A DNA stretch of 38,862 nucleotides, from NCBI GenBank assembly GCA_024102795.1, contig JAGFJK010000484.1:1-38862 (forward strand), written 5' to 3'. Under the pieces are notes generated by a model. That model saw nothing but the letters and a program-made list of their open reading frames with translations, did no database searches and was not told the origin of the DNA. The position numbers were made by a program, and so were the translations under genes. Below, piece by piece: positions 1-9,528 of the stretch. The stretch is from Pirellulaceae bacterium. GTDB lineage: Bacteria; Planctomycetota; Planctomycetia; Pirellulales; Pirellulaceae. The stretch's first letter is position 1, and each line of letters starts with the position of its first letter.

Positions 1-1
1 G

Positions 2-3000
2 GACCAGCAACTGTCCGTCGCGGCGGCGGCCGGCCCTCGCGGACCCGGCGACGCGGCGACGGAGATTGCCGTGGTGGGAATGCACCTGCGGTGCGCTGGC
101 GCTCGCGACGCGGACCAGTTGTGGCAACTGCTCAGCCAGGGCCGTGAAGCGGTGCGACCGGTGCCGGAGGACCGCCCGGAATTCTTTGGCCGTCTGGAAG
201 ACGATCGGCCGCACTGGGCCGGCCTGGTCGACGGTGTCGACCAGTTTGACGCCGAATTCTTCGGCATCTCGCCGCGCGAGGCCGAGTACATGGACCCGCA
301 ACTGCGGCTGTTCCTGGAAGTGGCCTGGGGCGCGTTGGAGGATGCGGGCATCGCCGGGACGGGCGAGGCGTCGGACACGGGCGTGTACGTGGGCGTCATG
401 TATGGCGACTACCGCGGTCCCGCCAATCAACTGGCGGCCGACTCCGGCAATACGTACCGCTGCTGGGAAGGTTTCAGCCTGGCGAACCGTTTGTCCCAGG
501 TGCTGAACTTCAGCGGGCCGAGCCTGGCCATCGACACGGCCTGTTCGTCGTCGGGTACGGCATTGCATCTGGCATGCCAGGCGCTGCGCGCCGGGGAATG
601 CGGGGCCGCCGTCGTCGGTGGCGTCAACCTGATTCTGGATCCGGACCGGTTCGTGCAGTTGGGACGCCTGGGCATCCTGTCTCCCAGCGGTCACTGCCGG
701 GCGTTCGGCAGCGAGGCGGACGGCACGCTGCTGGGCGAGGGCGTCGGCGTGGTGGTGCTCCGCCCGTTGGACGAGGCCCTGCGACGCGGCGACCGGGTGT
801 ACGGCGTGATCAAGGGAACGGGGGTCAGTACCGGAGCCGGAACCGTCGGCTTTACGGTGCCCAATCCACATGCGCAGGCAGAAGCCATCCGCCGTTGCCT
901 GGTCGCGGCCCGTGTCGATCCGCGGACCGTGACCTACGTCGAAACGCATGGCACGGGCACGGCACTGGGCGATCCGATCGAAGTGCGGGGGCTGGCGATG
1001 GCCCATGCCGACCGGCAACTCTGGGACCCGGCGGTCCAGGGCGAACCGGTCTGCAAGCTGGGCTCCATCAAACCCAACATCGGCCATCTCGAAGCCGGCG
1101 CCGGTGCCCTGGGACTGATCAAGGTGCTGCTGCAGTTCCAACATCGGCAACTGCTGCCGTCGTTGACGTCGGACCAGCTCAACCCGCAGATCCCGTTCGA
1201 CCAGGTGCGCTTCGCTGTCCAGCGGGAGCTGGAACCGTGGGAGCGCCCCACGCTGGAGGTACACGGACGTGTGACCGAGATGCCGCGGCGGGCCGGTTTG
1301 AGCAGCTTTGGAGTGGGTGGCGGCAATGCGCACGTCATCCTGGAGGAACCACCGGCGACAGCCTGCCAGGACCCCGCGGCGTCGGAGTCCGAGTCAAAGC
1401 TGCGAGTCTTGACCGTTTCGGCCCGCCACCGCGATGCACTGGCTGACCTGGCGGGGCGGTATGCCGAATGCCTGGCGGCGGAAGAGGCTCCGTCCTTGGA
1501 CGCTGTTTGCCAGACGGCCAACAGGAGGCGGGCCGCGTTGGAGCACCGGCTGGCCGTGGTGGCTGAGAACCGCGAACAACTGGTGCGCGGCCTCCGCGCC
1601 GCCTCGCGGCGGGAATCCGCACCCGGAACCTGGCAGGGCCGCGCCGCCGCGGACGCCGCGCCCCCGCGGGTAGCCTTCCTGTTTACCGGGCAAGGGTCGC
1701 AGTACGTCGGCATGGGACGCGAGCTGTACGACTCGGAGCCGGTGTTTCGACAAGCCGTCGACCGCTGCGCGGCGATCCTCGAACCGTTGCTGGGCGGCTG
1801 CCTGGTCGATCTGCTGTTCGCTCAGCCGGAGACGCCCGAGGCGGCACGCATCGATCAGACGGCCATCACGCAACCCGCGTTGTTCACGATTCAATTCGCG
1901 CTGGCCGAACTATGGAAGTCCTGGGGCGTGCTGCCGGACGCCGTGTTGGGACACAGCGTGGGGGAAATCGCCGCCTTGTGCGTGGCGGGCGGCATCTCGC
2001 TGGAAGACGGGCTGAAATTGATCGCCGCGCGCGGGCGGCTCATGCAGGCCTTGCCGGCGGGCGGGCGCATGGTGTCTTTGCAAGCCAGCGAGCGGGAGGT
2101 GCGGGCCGCGCTGGGCGACAGCGAGACGCTGGTCTCGCTGGCCGCGATCAATTCGCCGCAGCAGGTGGTGGTCTCCGGCGACGGGACCGCGATCGGCCGG
2201 GTTGTGGAACGCTTTCAATCCCAGGGGATCAAGGTCCGCGAGTTGACCGTGTCCCATGCATTCCACTCGCCGCTCATGGAACCGATGATCGCCGAGTACC
2301 AGGCGGTGGCCGCTGCCGTGCGCTTCTCGCCGCCCAACATTCGGCTGGTCAGTTGCGTCCAGGCCGCCGAAGTGACCGCTGAGGTGACTGGCCTGGATTA
2401 TTGGGGCCAGCAGGTGCGGGACGCCGTGCGATTTGCCGACGCGGTGTGCGAGTTGGATCGCATGGCACCGGCCGCGTATATCGAGATCGGGCCGCAGCCC
2501 GTGTTGCTGGGGCTGGCCAGGGTCTGCCTGCCCGATGCGCAGCGGCTGTGGCTGCCGTCGATCCGCAAGGGCGACGATCCCCGGCGGACGATGCGCGAAA
2601 GCCTGGCGCAACTGGTCGTCCAGGGTCTCCAACCGAACTGGCGGGCCGTGAATCCGTCCGGCGACCAACGGCCGGTGACGCTGCCCGCGTATCCATTTCG
2701 TCGCAAACGCCACTGGGTGCGGAACGCGGTCGCCGCCGTGCGGCGACTGGCAGCCATCGCGGAGAGCGGCCGGCAGTCAAATGCCGAGCTGTACGAAGTC
2801 ATCTGGAGACCGGCCGAGCGGCGCTTGAGCGACGGGGCTGCGGAACCGGTTGGCCACTGGGTGGTACTGGCCGACACGCGAGCGGCAGCGGAGCCGCTGT
2901 GCCGAGCGCTGGCGTCGCTGGGCGCTTCGGCCTCGGCCTGCGTCGCGTCCACACATCCGGGCGCGGACGAGTCGTCGCTCGGCCAGTTCGATCCGCATTG

Positions 3001-5731
3001 CCGCGAAAGCTTGCGGCGAGCGCTGGAACAAGTCCGCTCGTTGGCCGGGCCGATTCGCGGGGTCGTCAGCTTATGGGGACTGGACGGCAAGCGAGCGGCC
3101 CAGGCGGAAGACGAACTGGCGGTTCAGCTCCTGGATCGCGCGTTGCACACGGTGCAAGCCCTGGACGGCGAGCCGGACGAGGGCCCGACGCGACTCTGGT
3201 TCGTGACGCGGGACGCCGTGCCGGCCGGCAGTTCGCCGCATGCGCTGGCCGTCGGCCAGTCCGCCTTGTGGTCGTTTGGACGCGTGGTAGCCTTGGAACA
3301 GCCGGCGTCATGGGGTGGCTTGATTGACTTGCCGGGCGAGGCCGGGAGTTCCGCGGCCGAAGAGCTCTGGCGGCAGGTGGCCGGCGAGTTGCTCGGGCCG
3401 GACGGCGAGGACCAGGTGGCGTTTCGGGACAACCAGCGGTGGATTCCTCGGCTGGTGCGCCGCGCGCGGTCCGTGGACAGGCAGGTTCCAATTCGTTCCG
3501 ACCGCACGTATTTAATCACGGGTGGACTGGGGGCCTTGGGACGGCAATTGGCAACCTGGCTGATTGCTCGCGGAGCCCGTCACTTGCTGCTGGCCAGCCG
3601 CCGCGGTCTGGAGGCCGCCGAGGCCGAAAGCAGCTTGAACGAACTGCGACGTTGGGGAGCGCAGGTGGAAGTGGTCGCGGCCGACGTGTCGCGTGCCGAC
3701 GAGGTGGACCGACTGCTGGCAGCGGCCGCCAAGCTGCCTCCCCTGGCGGGCATCATCCACGCGGCGGGCGTCGACCAGGTTCAGCCCGTGTGCCAGATGC
3801 GACCCGACGAGCTGCGGTCGTTGCTGGCGGCGAAAGTGCATGGTGGCTGGCTGCTGCACAGCCAGACTCGGCATCTGGCCTTGGACTGGTTCGTGTGCAT
3901 GTCGTCAATCAGCTCCGTGTGGGGCTCATCCGGCCGAGCGCATTACGCGGCGGCGAACGGCTTTCTGGACGCCCTGGCTCACCAGCGGCGATTCGAAGGT
4001 TTGCCGGCCCTGGCGGTCAACTGGGGCCCTTGGGCCGGTGGCGGCATGGCGTCCGAGGCGGCACTTCGCGAACTGGAGCAGCTAGGCAATCACGCGCTCG
4101 AGCCGCAGGCAGCGCTGGGCATGTTGGAGTCGTTGCTGGCTGACGGCGCGACGCAAGCGGTGGTGGCCGACATGGAATGGGACCGCTTCCGGGCGATCTA
4201 CGAAGCTCGCCGCGCCAGGCCGCTGCTGGCTGACTTGTCCGACTCGGTGGACAGTGGAAGTTCGACCGCCGCGCTGCCGGCGGAATGGATCGAGCAGTGC
4301 GGCGAGCTGCCGCAGCAGGACGTGGTCCAGCGCGTGTCGGCCCTGCTGCGGGCCGAAGTCGCTCAGACTCTGGGCCTGGACGACCCGCGGGAAATCGACG
4401 GCAGCCGCAGCTTCTTCGACCTGGGCCTGGACTCGTTGTTGGCCGTCGAGCTGGCCAGCCGGTTGCGGAAACGATTCGGCGTGGACGAACCGTCGCTGAT
4501 TTTTCGGCATCCCAGGATCGACGAGTTGGCGCCGAGCGTCGCGCGGCGGCTGGTAAAAGTGTCCTTGGAATCCGGCGGCGGCAAGAACGGCTCCCACGCG
4601 ACTGCCGGCGCCGGCGTCCCGGCGGAGGTGGTGGGTCCGGAGACGGCAGCCCAACCAGCGGCGGCCGCGGCGGTGGACTCGATGACCGACCTGGAACCCA
4701 AGATTGTCGCCTTTCAACGCCAGGCCTACCCGCGTCGCGACGCGCGGTTGCTGGAGCCTCGTTGGCGCTGGATGTTCATCGAATCCGCGCGGCGACTGGG
4801 CGTCCAGCCGATGCTGTGGACGCATGAGGACGACGGCCAGGTGGTCGGGTTCATGGGCGGAATCCCTGTCAGCCTGCAGGTTGGAGGGGAGGAACTCCGG
4901 TCCGCCTGGTTCGTGGAAACCATGGTCCTGGAAGCCTATCGAACGCAGGCCGTGGGCACTCGGCTGCTGATGGAATCCAAACGCGATCTGCCCTTCAATC
5001 TGTCCCTGGGCCAGACGGCGGAGATGCGCGGCATGCTGTTGAAGCTCGGCTGGCACCAGGTGGCTCCGCTGCAAACGCTGGTGCTGCCGCTGCGGCCGCG
5101 GCGGATGCTGGCGGGCAAATTCAATCCCCTGGTGTTGGAGGTGCTGGGCACGGGCCTGGCGGTCGCTGGGCGCGTGGGTCGCCTGGCACGGGTGTCGTCG
5201 CGAACACGGCTCGCCTGCCGCGAGGTCACGCAGTTCGGAGCGGCTCACGACGCGCTGTGGGCAGCCGTGAGCTCCGAGTATCCTTGTGCGGTGAAGCGCG
5301 ACGCGGGGTACCTGAATTGGAAGTACGTGGACCAGCCCGGACAGGACTTCTTGCGGCTGGAGTTGCTTGATGGCGATCGCGTGGCCGGCGTCGCCGTGAT
5401 GCACCTGCGCGAGCCGGACTCGGCGTACCGCTATCGGCGCGCCGTGCTGGTGGACCTGGTCGCTTCGCCCTCGGACCGCGGCACGCTGCACGAGCTGTTT
5501 CGCGCAGTCGAAAAATCCTGCCGGGAACACGAAGCGGCTTCCTTGCAGTTCCACGTGATCCATGGCGGGCTGGAAGCGGCGGCCCGCGCCTATGGGTTTC
5601 TGCGGCGGGAGCCGACGCGTTACCTGCTGGTTTGTCCGGAGGGGCTCTCGGCGCCCTGCCGGGAGCTGACGCTGTCCCCAGACAGTTGGCTGATCACCAT
5701 GGGCGATTCGGACATTGACCGGCCTTGGTAA
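2..5731 (+). CDS. Type I modular polyketide synthase KS-AT-KR-ACP with fused C-terminal GNAT-like domain (5' end outside window)
   Basis: Multidomain enzyme that would extend an acyl chain by one malonyl unit and reduce the beta-keto group. Residues are numbered from the GTG at 71. KS, about 1-430: Cys158 in DTACSSS, His293 in HGTGT, His339 in NIGHLEAG. AT, about 535-850: Ser629 in GHSVGE; HAFH at 729-732 predicts malonyl-CoA. KR, about 880-1340: GGLGALG at 1151-1157, Tyr1292; the B-type LDD motif is absent. ACP, about 1420-1510: Ser1455 in LGLDSL. Residues 1540-1886 resemble a double GNAT acyltransferase, with RDAGYLNWKY in the second half. No DH, ER or thioesterase is visible. The frame stays open to base 2 through an Ala/Gly/Pro-rich linker, so the GTG at 71 is probably not the start and at least one more domain lies upstream. 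Sugar-nucleotide genes follow, suggesting an acyl group for a glycan or glycolipid. Product unknown. Confidence 0.93.
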   Translation, partial: DQQLSVAAAAGPRGPGDAATEIAVVGMHLRCAGARDADQLWQLLSQGREAVRPVPEDRPEFFGRLEDDRPHWAGLVDGVDQFDAEFFGISPREAEYMDPQLRLFLEVAWGALEDAGIAGTGEASDTGVYVGVMYGDYRGPANQLAADSGNTYRCWEGFSLANRLSQVLNFSGPSLAIDTACSSSGTALHLACQALRAGECGAAVVGGVNLILDPDRFVQLGRLGILSPSGHCRAFGSEADGTLLGEGVGVVVLRPLDEALRRGDRVYGVIKGTGVSTGAGTVGFTVPNPHAQAEAIRRCLVAARVDPRTVTYVETHGTGTALGDPIEVRGLAMAHADRQLWDPAVQGEPVCKLGSIKPNIGHLEAGAGALGLIKVLLQFQHRQLLPSLTSDQLNPQIPFDQVRFAVQRELEPWERPTLEVHGRVTEMPRRAGLSSFGVGGGNAHVILEEPPATACQDPAASESESKLRVLTVSARHRDALADLAGRYAECLAAEEAPSLDAVCQTANRRRAALEHRLAVVAENREQLVRGLRAASRRESAPGTWQGRAAADAAPPRVAFLFTGQGSQYVGMGRELYDSEPVFRQAVDRCAAILEPLLGGCLVDLLFAQPETPEAARIDQTAITQPALFTIQFALAELWKSWGVLPDAVLGHSVGEIAALCVAGGISLEDGLKLIAARGRLMQALPAGGRMVSLQASEREVRAALGDSETLVSLAAINSPQQVVVSGDGTAIGRVVERFQSQGIKVRELTVSHAFHSPLMEPMIAEYQAVAAAVRFSPPNIRLVSCVQAAEVTAEVTGLDYWGQQVRDAVRFADAVCELDRMAPAAYIEIGPQPVLLGLARVCLPDAQRLWLPSIRKGDDPRRTMRESLAQLVVQGLQPNWRAVNPSGDQRPVTLPAYPFRRKRHWVRNAVAAVRRLAAIAESGRQSNAELYEVIWRPAERRLSDGAAEPVGHWVVLADTRAAAEPLCRALASLGASASACVASTHPGADESSLGQFDPHCRESLRRALEQVRSLAGPIRGVVSLWGLDGKRAAQAEDELAVQLLDRALHTVQALDGEPDEGPTRLWFVTRDAVPAGSSPHALAVGQSALWSFGRVVALEQPASWGGLIDLPGEAGSSAAEELWRQVAGELLGPDGEDQVAFRDNQRWIPRLVRRARSVDRQVPIRSDRTYLITGGLGALGRQLATWLIARGARHLLLASRRGLEAAEAESSLNELRRWGAQVEVVAADVSRADEVDRLLAAAAKLPPLAGIIHAAGVDQVQPVCQMRPDELRSLLAAKVHGGWLLHSQTRHLALDWFVCMSSISSVWGSSGRAHYAAANGFLDALAHQRRFEGLPALAVNWGPWAGGGMASEAALRELEQLGNHALEPQAALGMLESLLADGATQAVVADMEWDRFRAIYEARRARPLLADLSDSVDSGSSTAALPAEWIEQCGELPQQDVVQRVSALLRAEVAQTLGLDDPREIDGSRSFFDLGLDSLLAVELASRLRKRFGVDEPSLIFRHPRIDELAPSVARRLVKVSLESGGGKNGSHATAGAGVPAEVVGPETAAQPAAAAAVDSMTDLEPKIVAFQRQAYPRRDARLLEPRWRWMFIESARRLGVQPMLWTHEDDGQVVGFMGGIPVSLQVGGEELRSAWFVETMVLEAYRTQAVGTRLLMESKRDLPFNLSLGQTAEMRGMLLKLGWHQVAPLQTLVLPLRPRRMLAGKFNPLVLEVLGTGLAVAGRVGRLARVSSRTRLACREVTQFGAAHDALWAAVSSEYPCAVKRDAGYLNWKYVDQPGQDFLRLELLDGDRVAGVAVMHLREPDSAYRYRRAVLVDLVASPSDRGTLHELFRAVEKSCREHEAASLQFHVIHGGLEAAARAYGFLRREPTRYLLVCPEGLSAPCRELTLSPDSWLITMGDSDIDRPW

Positions 5732-5733
5732 CG

Positions 5734-5757
5734 GGAAGCGCCGGACGAATCGCTTCC
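5734..5757 (+). terminator. Hairpin just after the PKS stop codon
   Basis: A perfect 7-bp inverted repeat, GGAAGCG / CGCTTCC, with a 10-nt loop starts three bases after the PKS TAA. There is no T-run, so it is either a weak or Rho-assisted terminator or an mRNA 3' end stabiliser before the epimerase gene. Confidence 0.35.
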
Positions 5758-5842
5758 GACGTGCGACAATCATTTGCCCGTGGTCAGGGGATCGCGGCCA
5801 GGCTGCTGACAGTATCCTTCCTTTTGTAACGGAAACTCCGCA

Positions 5843-6934
5843 ATGAGTATTTCCTTGATCGCCGGCGCGCGGCCCAACTTCATGAAGATCGCGCCGCTGG
5901 TGCCGGCCTTTCGAGCGGTGGGGCTGACACCTCGCCTGATCCACACGGGCCAGCACTACGATCGCCGGATGAGCGACACGTTTTTCGAGGAGTTGGAGAT
6001 TCCCGAACCCGACGTGAACCTGGGGGTCGGGTCGGGGTCGCATGTGTGGCAGATCTCGGAAGTGATGCGGCGCCTGGAGTCCGACTTCATCGAACACCGG
6101 CCCGCCGCGGTCGTGGTGGTGGGCGATGTCAATTCGACGCTGGCCGCGGCGATTGCGGCCAACAAGCTGAGGATCCCGGTCGCTCATGTCGAGGCCGGAC
6201 TGCGGAGTTTCGACCGGGCGATGCCGGAAGAGAACAATCGGATCATGACCGATGCCATTTCCGATTGGCTGTTCATCTCGGAACCGTCGGGCCGCGAGAA
6301 TCTGGCCCGTGAGGGAGTGGCGGAAAGCCGTATTCACCTGGTGGGTAATGTGATGATCGATACGTTGCTGCGGCACCTGGAGCGGGCCCGCGGCCAACGA
6401 GCCTGGCTGCAGTTTGGCCTGGAGCCGCGGCAGTACGTCGTGCTGACGTTGCATCGGCCTTCCAACGTGGACGATCCGCGGCGGCTGGAGTCGATTCTGC
6501 GAGCGGTGCACGAGGTGTCGCGACAGTGGCCGGTGATCTTTCCCTTGCACCCGCGGACAAAATCGCAGATCGAGCAGCACGGGCTGGCCCAGCGCAGCGA
6601 CTTGAACGGTTACCAGCAGATCGAACCGCAGGGATACCACGCGATGCTGGGCCTGATGGAAGCCGCCCGCTTCGTGCTGACTGATTCCGGCGGCATCCAG
6701 GAGGAGACGACGGCGCTGGGGGTCCCCTGCCTGACGCTGCGCGAAAACACGGAACGCCCCGTGACCGTGACTCACGGCAGCAACCAGTTGGTAGGCTGGA
6801 GAACGGACGACATTCTGGCCGCCGTGCGGCGCTTGCCAGAGGACGCGCCGCGTTCCAGCTCGATTCCTGAAATGTGGGACGGCCGCTCGGCCGAACGAAT
6901 CGCGGAAATACTTGCTCGCGGGATTATCGAATGA
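5843..6934 (+). CDS. wecB: UDP-N-acetylglucosamine 2-epimerase (non-hydrolysing)
   Basis: Cytosolic enzyme that interconverts UDP-GlcNAc and UDP-ManNAc. The 363 aa match the usual length of the family. Visible signatures are the N-terminal GARPNFMK (8-15), GQHYD (36-40), GDVNST (94-99), HVEAGLRS with Glu117, PEENNR (128-133), LTLHRPSN and the nucleotide-binding DSGGIQEE near the C-terminus. The glutamates correspond to the catalytic acid region of the E. coli enzyme by family knowledge. The ATG at 5843 has only a weak purine stretch (GGAAA) ahead of it. The stop overlaps the next ATG in ATGA (6931-6934), so it is co-translated with the FemAB-like gene. With the dehydrogenase downstream it could lead to UDP-ManNAc uronic acid. 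The symbol follows the enzyme family, not proven pathway membership. Confidence 0.93.
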   Translation: MSISLIAGARPNFMKIAPLVPAFRAVGLTPRLIHTGQHYDRRMSDTFFEELEIPEPDVNLGVGSGSHVWQISEVMRRLESDFIEHRPAAVVVVGDVNSTLAAAIAANKLRIPVAHVEAGLRSFDRAMPEENNRIMTDAISDWLFISEPSGRENLAREGVAESRIHLVGNVMIDTLLRHLERARGQRAWLQFGLEPRQYVVLTLHRPSNVDDPRRLESILRAVHEVSRQWPVIFPLHPRTKSQIEQHGLAQRSDLNGYQQIEPQGYHAMLGLMEAARFVLTDSGGIQEETTALGVPCLTLRENTERPVTVTHGSNQLVGWRTDDILAAVRRLPEDAPRSSSIPEMWDGRSAERIAEILARGIIE

Positions 6935-8007
6935 CTTCAACTATTACCTCGACCATTACCTCCGCGACCGATCTCCGCACGGAACTGCTGGGACCGGACG
7001 CCGACTTTGAGACGATCGCTGTCGGTCCGAGCGGCGGCGAGCCGCGCTGGTTGAGCTACGACCCGCGCTGGCTGGCGGTGCTGCGCGACGGGCTGCGGCA
7101 GCTTCCCTATTGTGTTCAAGCCACGCGGGGCGAGCGCGTGGTGGGTACTCTGCCTTTGATGTACGTTCGTAGCTATCTGTTTGGACGCTACCTGGTAGGC
7201 TTGCCGTATCTGAATTATGGCGGCGTGCGGGCCGAGGACGATTCGGTGGCGCGGCAACTGGTGGATCGAGCTGTGCAACTGGCGGACGACTTGCAGGTGA
7301 AGCGGTTGGAGTTACGACACGAGGTGGAGCAGCCGCATCCGTCGCTCACCGAAACGCTGACCAGCAAGGCCCATCTGCGGCTGGCGCTGCCGGCGACCGC
7401 CGACGTGTTGTGGGATTCGTTCAAGCCCAAGGTGCGAAATCAGATTCGCAAGGGGGAAAGCCAGGGATTCGAAGTACGCTGGGGAACACACGCCACGCTC
7501 GACGGCTTCTACGAGGTGTTCAGCCGGAACATGCGCGACTTGGGGACCCCCGTGTTTGGCCGCCGTTTGTTCCAGAGTATTATCGCGCGGTTTCCCGACC
7601 AGGCGGAGTTCTGCGTGGTACAACTGGGCCACCGGCCAGTAGCGGCCGCCCTGTTGACTCACGGTTGCGGCGTGACCGAGGTGCCTAGCGCCAGCAGCTT
7701 GCGGGAGTATAATTCGACCAACGCCAACATGTTCATGTACTGGCAGTTGCTGCAGCGGGCGATCGAGCGGCGGCAGCAGATATTTGATTTTGGCCGCAGC
7801 AGCGTGGACGGCAATCATTACCGGTTCAAGCGGCAGTGGGGCGCCGAGCCGCACGCGGCGGTCTGGCAATACTACGTGCGCCAAGGGAGCGTGGGGGACC
7901 TGCGGCCGGAGAATCCGCGGCTGCAGCGAGCGATACGCCTCTGGCAGCGCCTGCCGGTCGCGGTGAGTAATATTCTGGGTCCGCCGATTGTGCGGAACAT
8001 TCCGTAA
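6931..8007 (+). CDS. FemAB-like GNAT-fold protein of the XrtA/PEP-CTERM-associated type
   Basis: 358-aa protein with two GNAT-like halves, as in FemAB peptidyltransferases. It resembles the FemAB family typically encoded in XrtA (exosortase) exopolysaccharide loci. Visible features are PLMYVRSYLFGRYLVGLPY (about 75-95), LWDSFKPKVRNQIRKGE (about 150-166), a YEVFSRNMRDLGTPVFG segment that is strongly characteristic of the family, and the C-terminal FDFGRSS...HYRFKRQWG. By family knowledge it may transfer an aminoacyl or acyl group to a cell-surface polymer; the substrate is unknown. An upstream in-frame start exists, but the ATG at 6931 overlaps the wecB stop by 4 nt and was chosen. No exosortase or PEP-CTERM protein is in the window, so the system assignment depends on flanking DNA. 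Confidence 0.85.
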   Translation: MTSTITSTITSATDLRTELLGPDADFETIAVGPSGGEPRWLSYDPRWLAVLRDGLRQLPYCVQATRGERVVGTLPLMYVRSYLFGRYLVGLPYLNYGGVRAEDDSVARQLVDRAVQLADDLQVKRLELRHEVEQPHPSLTETLTSKAHLRLALPATADVLWDSFKPKVRNQIRKGESQGFEVRWGTHATLDGFYEVFSRNMRDLGTPVFGRRLFQSIIARFPDQAEFCVVQLGHRPVAAALLTHGCGVTEVPSASSLREYNSTNANMFMYWQLLQRAIERRQQIFDFGRSSVDGNHYRFKRQWGAEPHAAVWQYYVRQGSVGDLRPENPRLQRAIRLWQRLPVAVSNILGPPIVRNIP

Positions 8008-8050
8008 TGGCAATTCGTCTACTTGATTCGTCTACTTGAGAGGAGATTTC

Positions 8051-9418
8051 ATGGCCACGGGAACTCGTACCACCAGCAACTCGCAGATGGCCGACGCCCA
8101 GTTCGAAACGGCGCTGGAGGCCATTCGGCGAAAGACCGCGCGCGTGGGCGTCATCGGCTTGGGATACGTGGGGCTGCCGCTGATCCGAGCCTTCATCAAC
8201 GCCGGCTACCGGACGCTGGGGTTCGACGTGGATCCTGGCAAGATTGCCGCGCTGGAGAGCGGCCGGAGTTACATCGGCCACATCGCCGCGGAATGGATCG
8301 CCGAGATCGTGGAGGACGGCAGCTTCCAACCGACCTGCGACATGTCTCGGCTGAGCGAGCCGGACGCGATCTTGATCTGTGTTCCCACGCCGCTCAGTGA
8401 GAGTCGGGATCCGGACCTGAGCTACATCGAAGCCACGGCCCGGCAGATTGTCGAGCATCTGCGGCCCGGACAACTGATCGTGCTGGAAAGCACAACCTAT
8501 CCCGGCACGACGCGCGACGTGTTGTTGCCGATCCTGGAGAGCCGCGGTCTGCGGGCCGGCAGCGACTTCTATCTGGCTTATAGTCCCGAACGCGAAGATC
8601 CGGGCAACATCCAATTCGATGCCCGCAGCATTCCCAAGGTGGTGGGCGGACTGGACGCGGGCAGTCGGGAACTGGCCGTGGCGCTGTACGAAAACGCCGT
8701 CGTCCAGGTCGTGCCCGTGAACTCCTGCGAGGTGGCCGAGGCCTGCAAGATCCTGGAGAACACCTACCGGGCGGTGAACATCGCCCTGGTCAACGAACTG
8801 AAGGTGTTGTTCCAGCGGATGGGGATCGATATCTGGGAGGTGATCCAGGCGGCCAAGACCAAGCCGTTCGGCTTCCAGGCTTTCTATCCGGGACCCGGGC
8901 TGGGCGGCCATTGCATCCCGATCGACCCGTTCTACCTGACGTGGCTGGCCCGCAAACGCGGGATGAATACCCGCTTCATCGAACTGGCCGGCGAGATCAA
9001 CACCAGCATGCCGCAGTACGTGGTGCAGCGGCTGGCCGAGGCCTTGAATGAGGCGGGCAAGCCGATCAAGGGCAGCCGGATCGCCCTGCTGGGCGTGGCC
9101 TACAAGAAGGACGTGGACGATCCCCGCGAAAGCCCGGCGTTTACCCTGATGGAGCTGCTGCTGCAGCGGGGAGCCGTGCTGACCTACAACGATCCGCACG
9201 TTCCGCGCCTGCCGCGGATGCGGCATCACGACGTGCCGGACCTGGCCAGCGAACCGCTGACGGCCGAGTACCTGGGGGAGCAGGACTGCGTGCTGATTGT
9301 CACCGACCATTCGGCCTATGACTACGATTTCATTGTTCGTCACGCTCGCCTGGTCGTGGATACCCGCCATGCGACCGGCCGCGTAACCAGCGGGCGGGAG
9401 AAGGTCGTGCAGGCCTGA
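8051..9418 (+). CDS. UDP-N-acetylhexosamine 6-dehydrogenase (WbpA/TviB/WecC family)
   Basis: Cytosolic NAD-dependent enzyme that oxidises C6 of a UDP-sugar to the uronic acid in two steps. The 455 aa contain the Rossmann motif GLGYVGLPL (36-44), the CVPTPL segment, ESTTYPGTTRD, YSPEREDPGN and the active-site loop GPGLGGHCIPIDPFYL with Cys288. The C-terminal UDP-binding domain contains GVAYKKDVDDPRESPA. YPG and HCIPIDP versions are typical of the UDP-GlcNAc/UDP-ManNAc dehydrogenases rather than UDP-glucose dehydrogenase, so UDP-GlcNAcA or UDP-ManNAcA are the likely products. The ATG at 8051 follows an AGGAG at 8041-8045; the TTG at 8036 is a less likely start. The following epimerase reproduces the tviB-tviC order of Vi-antigen type loci, while wecB upstream also allows the ManNAcA route. 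Confidence 0.93.
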   Translation: MATGTRTTSNSQMADAQFETALEAIRRKTARVGVIGLGYVGLPLIRAFINAGYRTLGFDVDPGKIAALESGRSYIGHIAAEWIAEIVEDGSFQPTCDMSRLSEPDAILICVPTPLSESRDPDLSYIEATARQIVEHLRPGQLIVLESTTYPGTTRDVLLPILESRGLRAGSDFYLAYSPEREDPGNIQFDARSIPKVVGGLDAGSRELAVALYENAVVQVVPVNSCEVAEACKILENTYRAVNIALVNELKVLFQRMGIDIWEVIQAAKTKPFGFQAFYPGPGLGGHCIPIDPFYLTWLARKRGMNTRFIELAGEINTSMPQYVVQRLAEALNEAGKPIKGSRIALLGVAYKKDVDDPRESPAFTLMELLLQRGAVLTYNDPHVPRLPRMRHHDVPDLASEPLTAEYLGEQDCVLIVTDHSAYDYDFIVRHARLVVDTRHATGRVTSGREKVVQA

Positions 9419-9528
9419 ACGGGTTGAGCCCGCCAGGGAACCGCGCCTGGCTCGGCTCGACCTGTGAGCGTTTTCCCATTTGCATCTCCGCGGCGGTTCA
9501 CCCCTGGCTGGCAAAGGCTACAAGTTCC

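Noticed and set aside
2800-3480. Dehydratase domain in the PKS
   Set aside because: The region between AT and KR shows no HxxxGxxxxP motif; it fits the structural half of the ketoreductase.
4082-6940. 952-aa open frame on the - strand
   Set aside because: It is antisense to the PKS end and wecB, His/Gln/Arg-rich, without any domain; a GC-rich codon-position shadow.
7826-9514. 562-aa - strand open frame
   Set aside because: Antisense shadow of the dehydrogenase and FemAB genes with no protein-like features.
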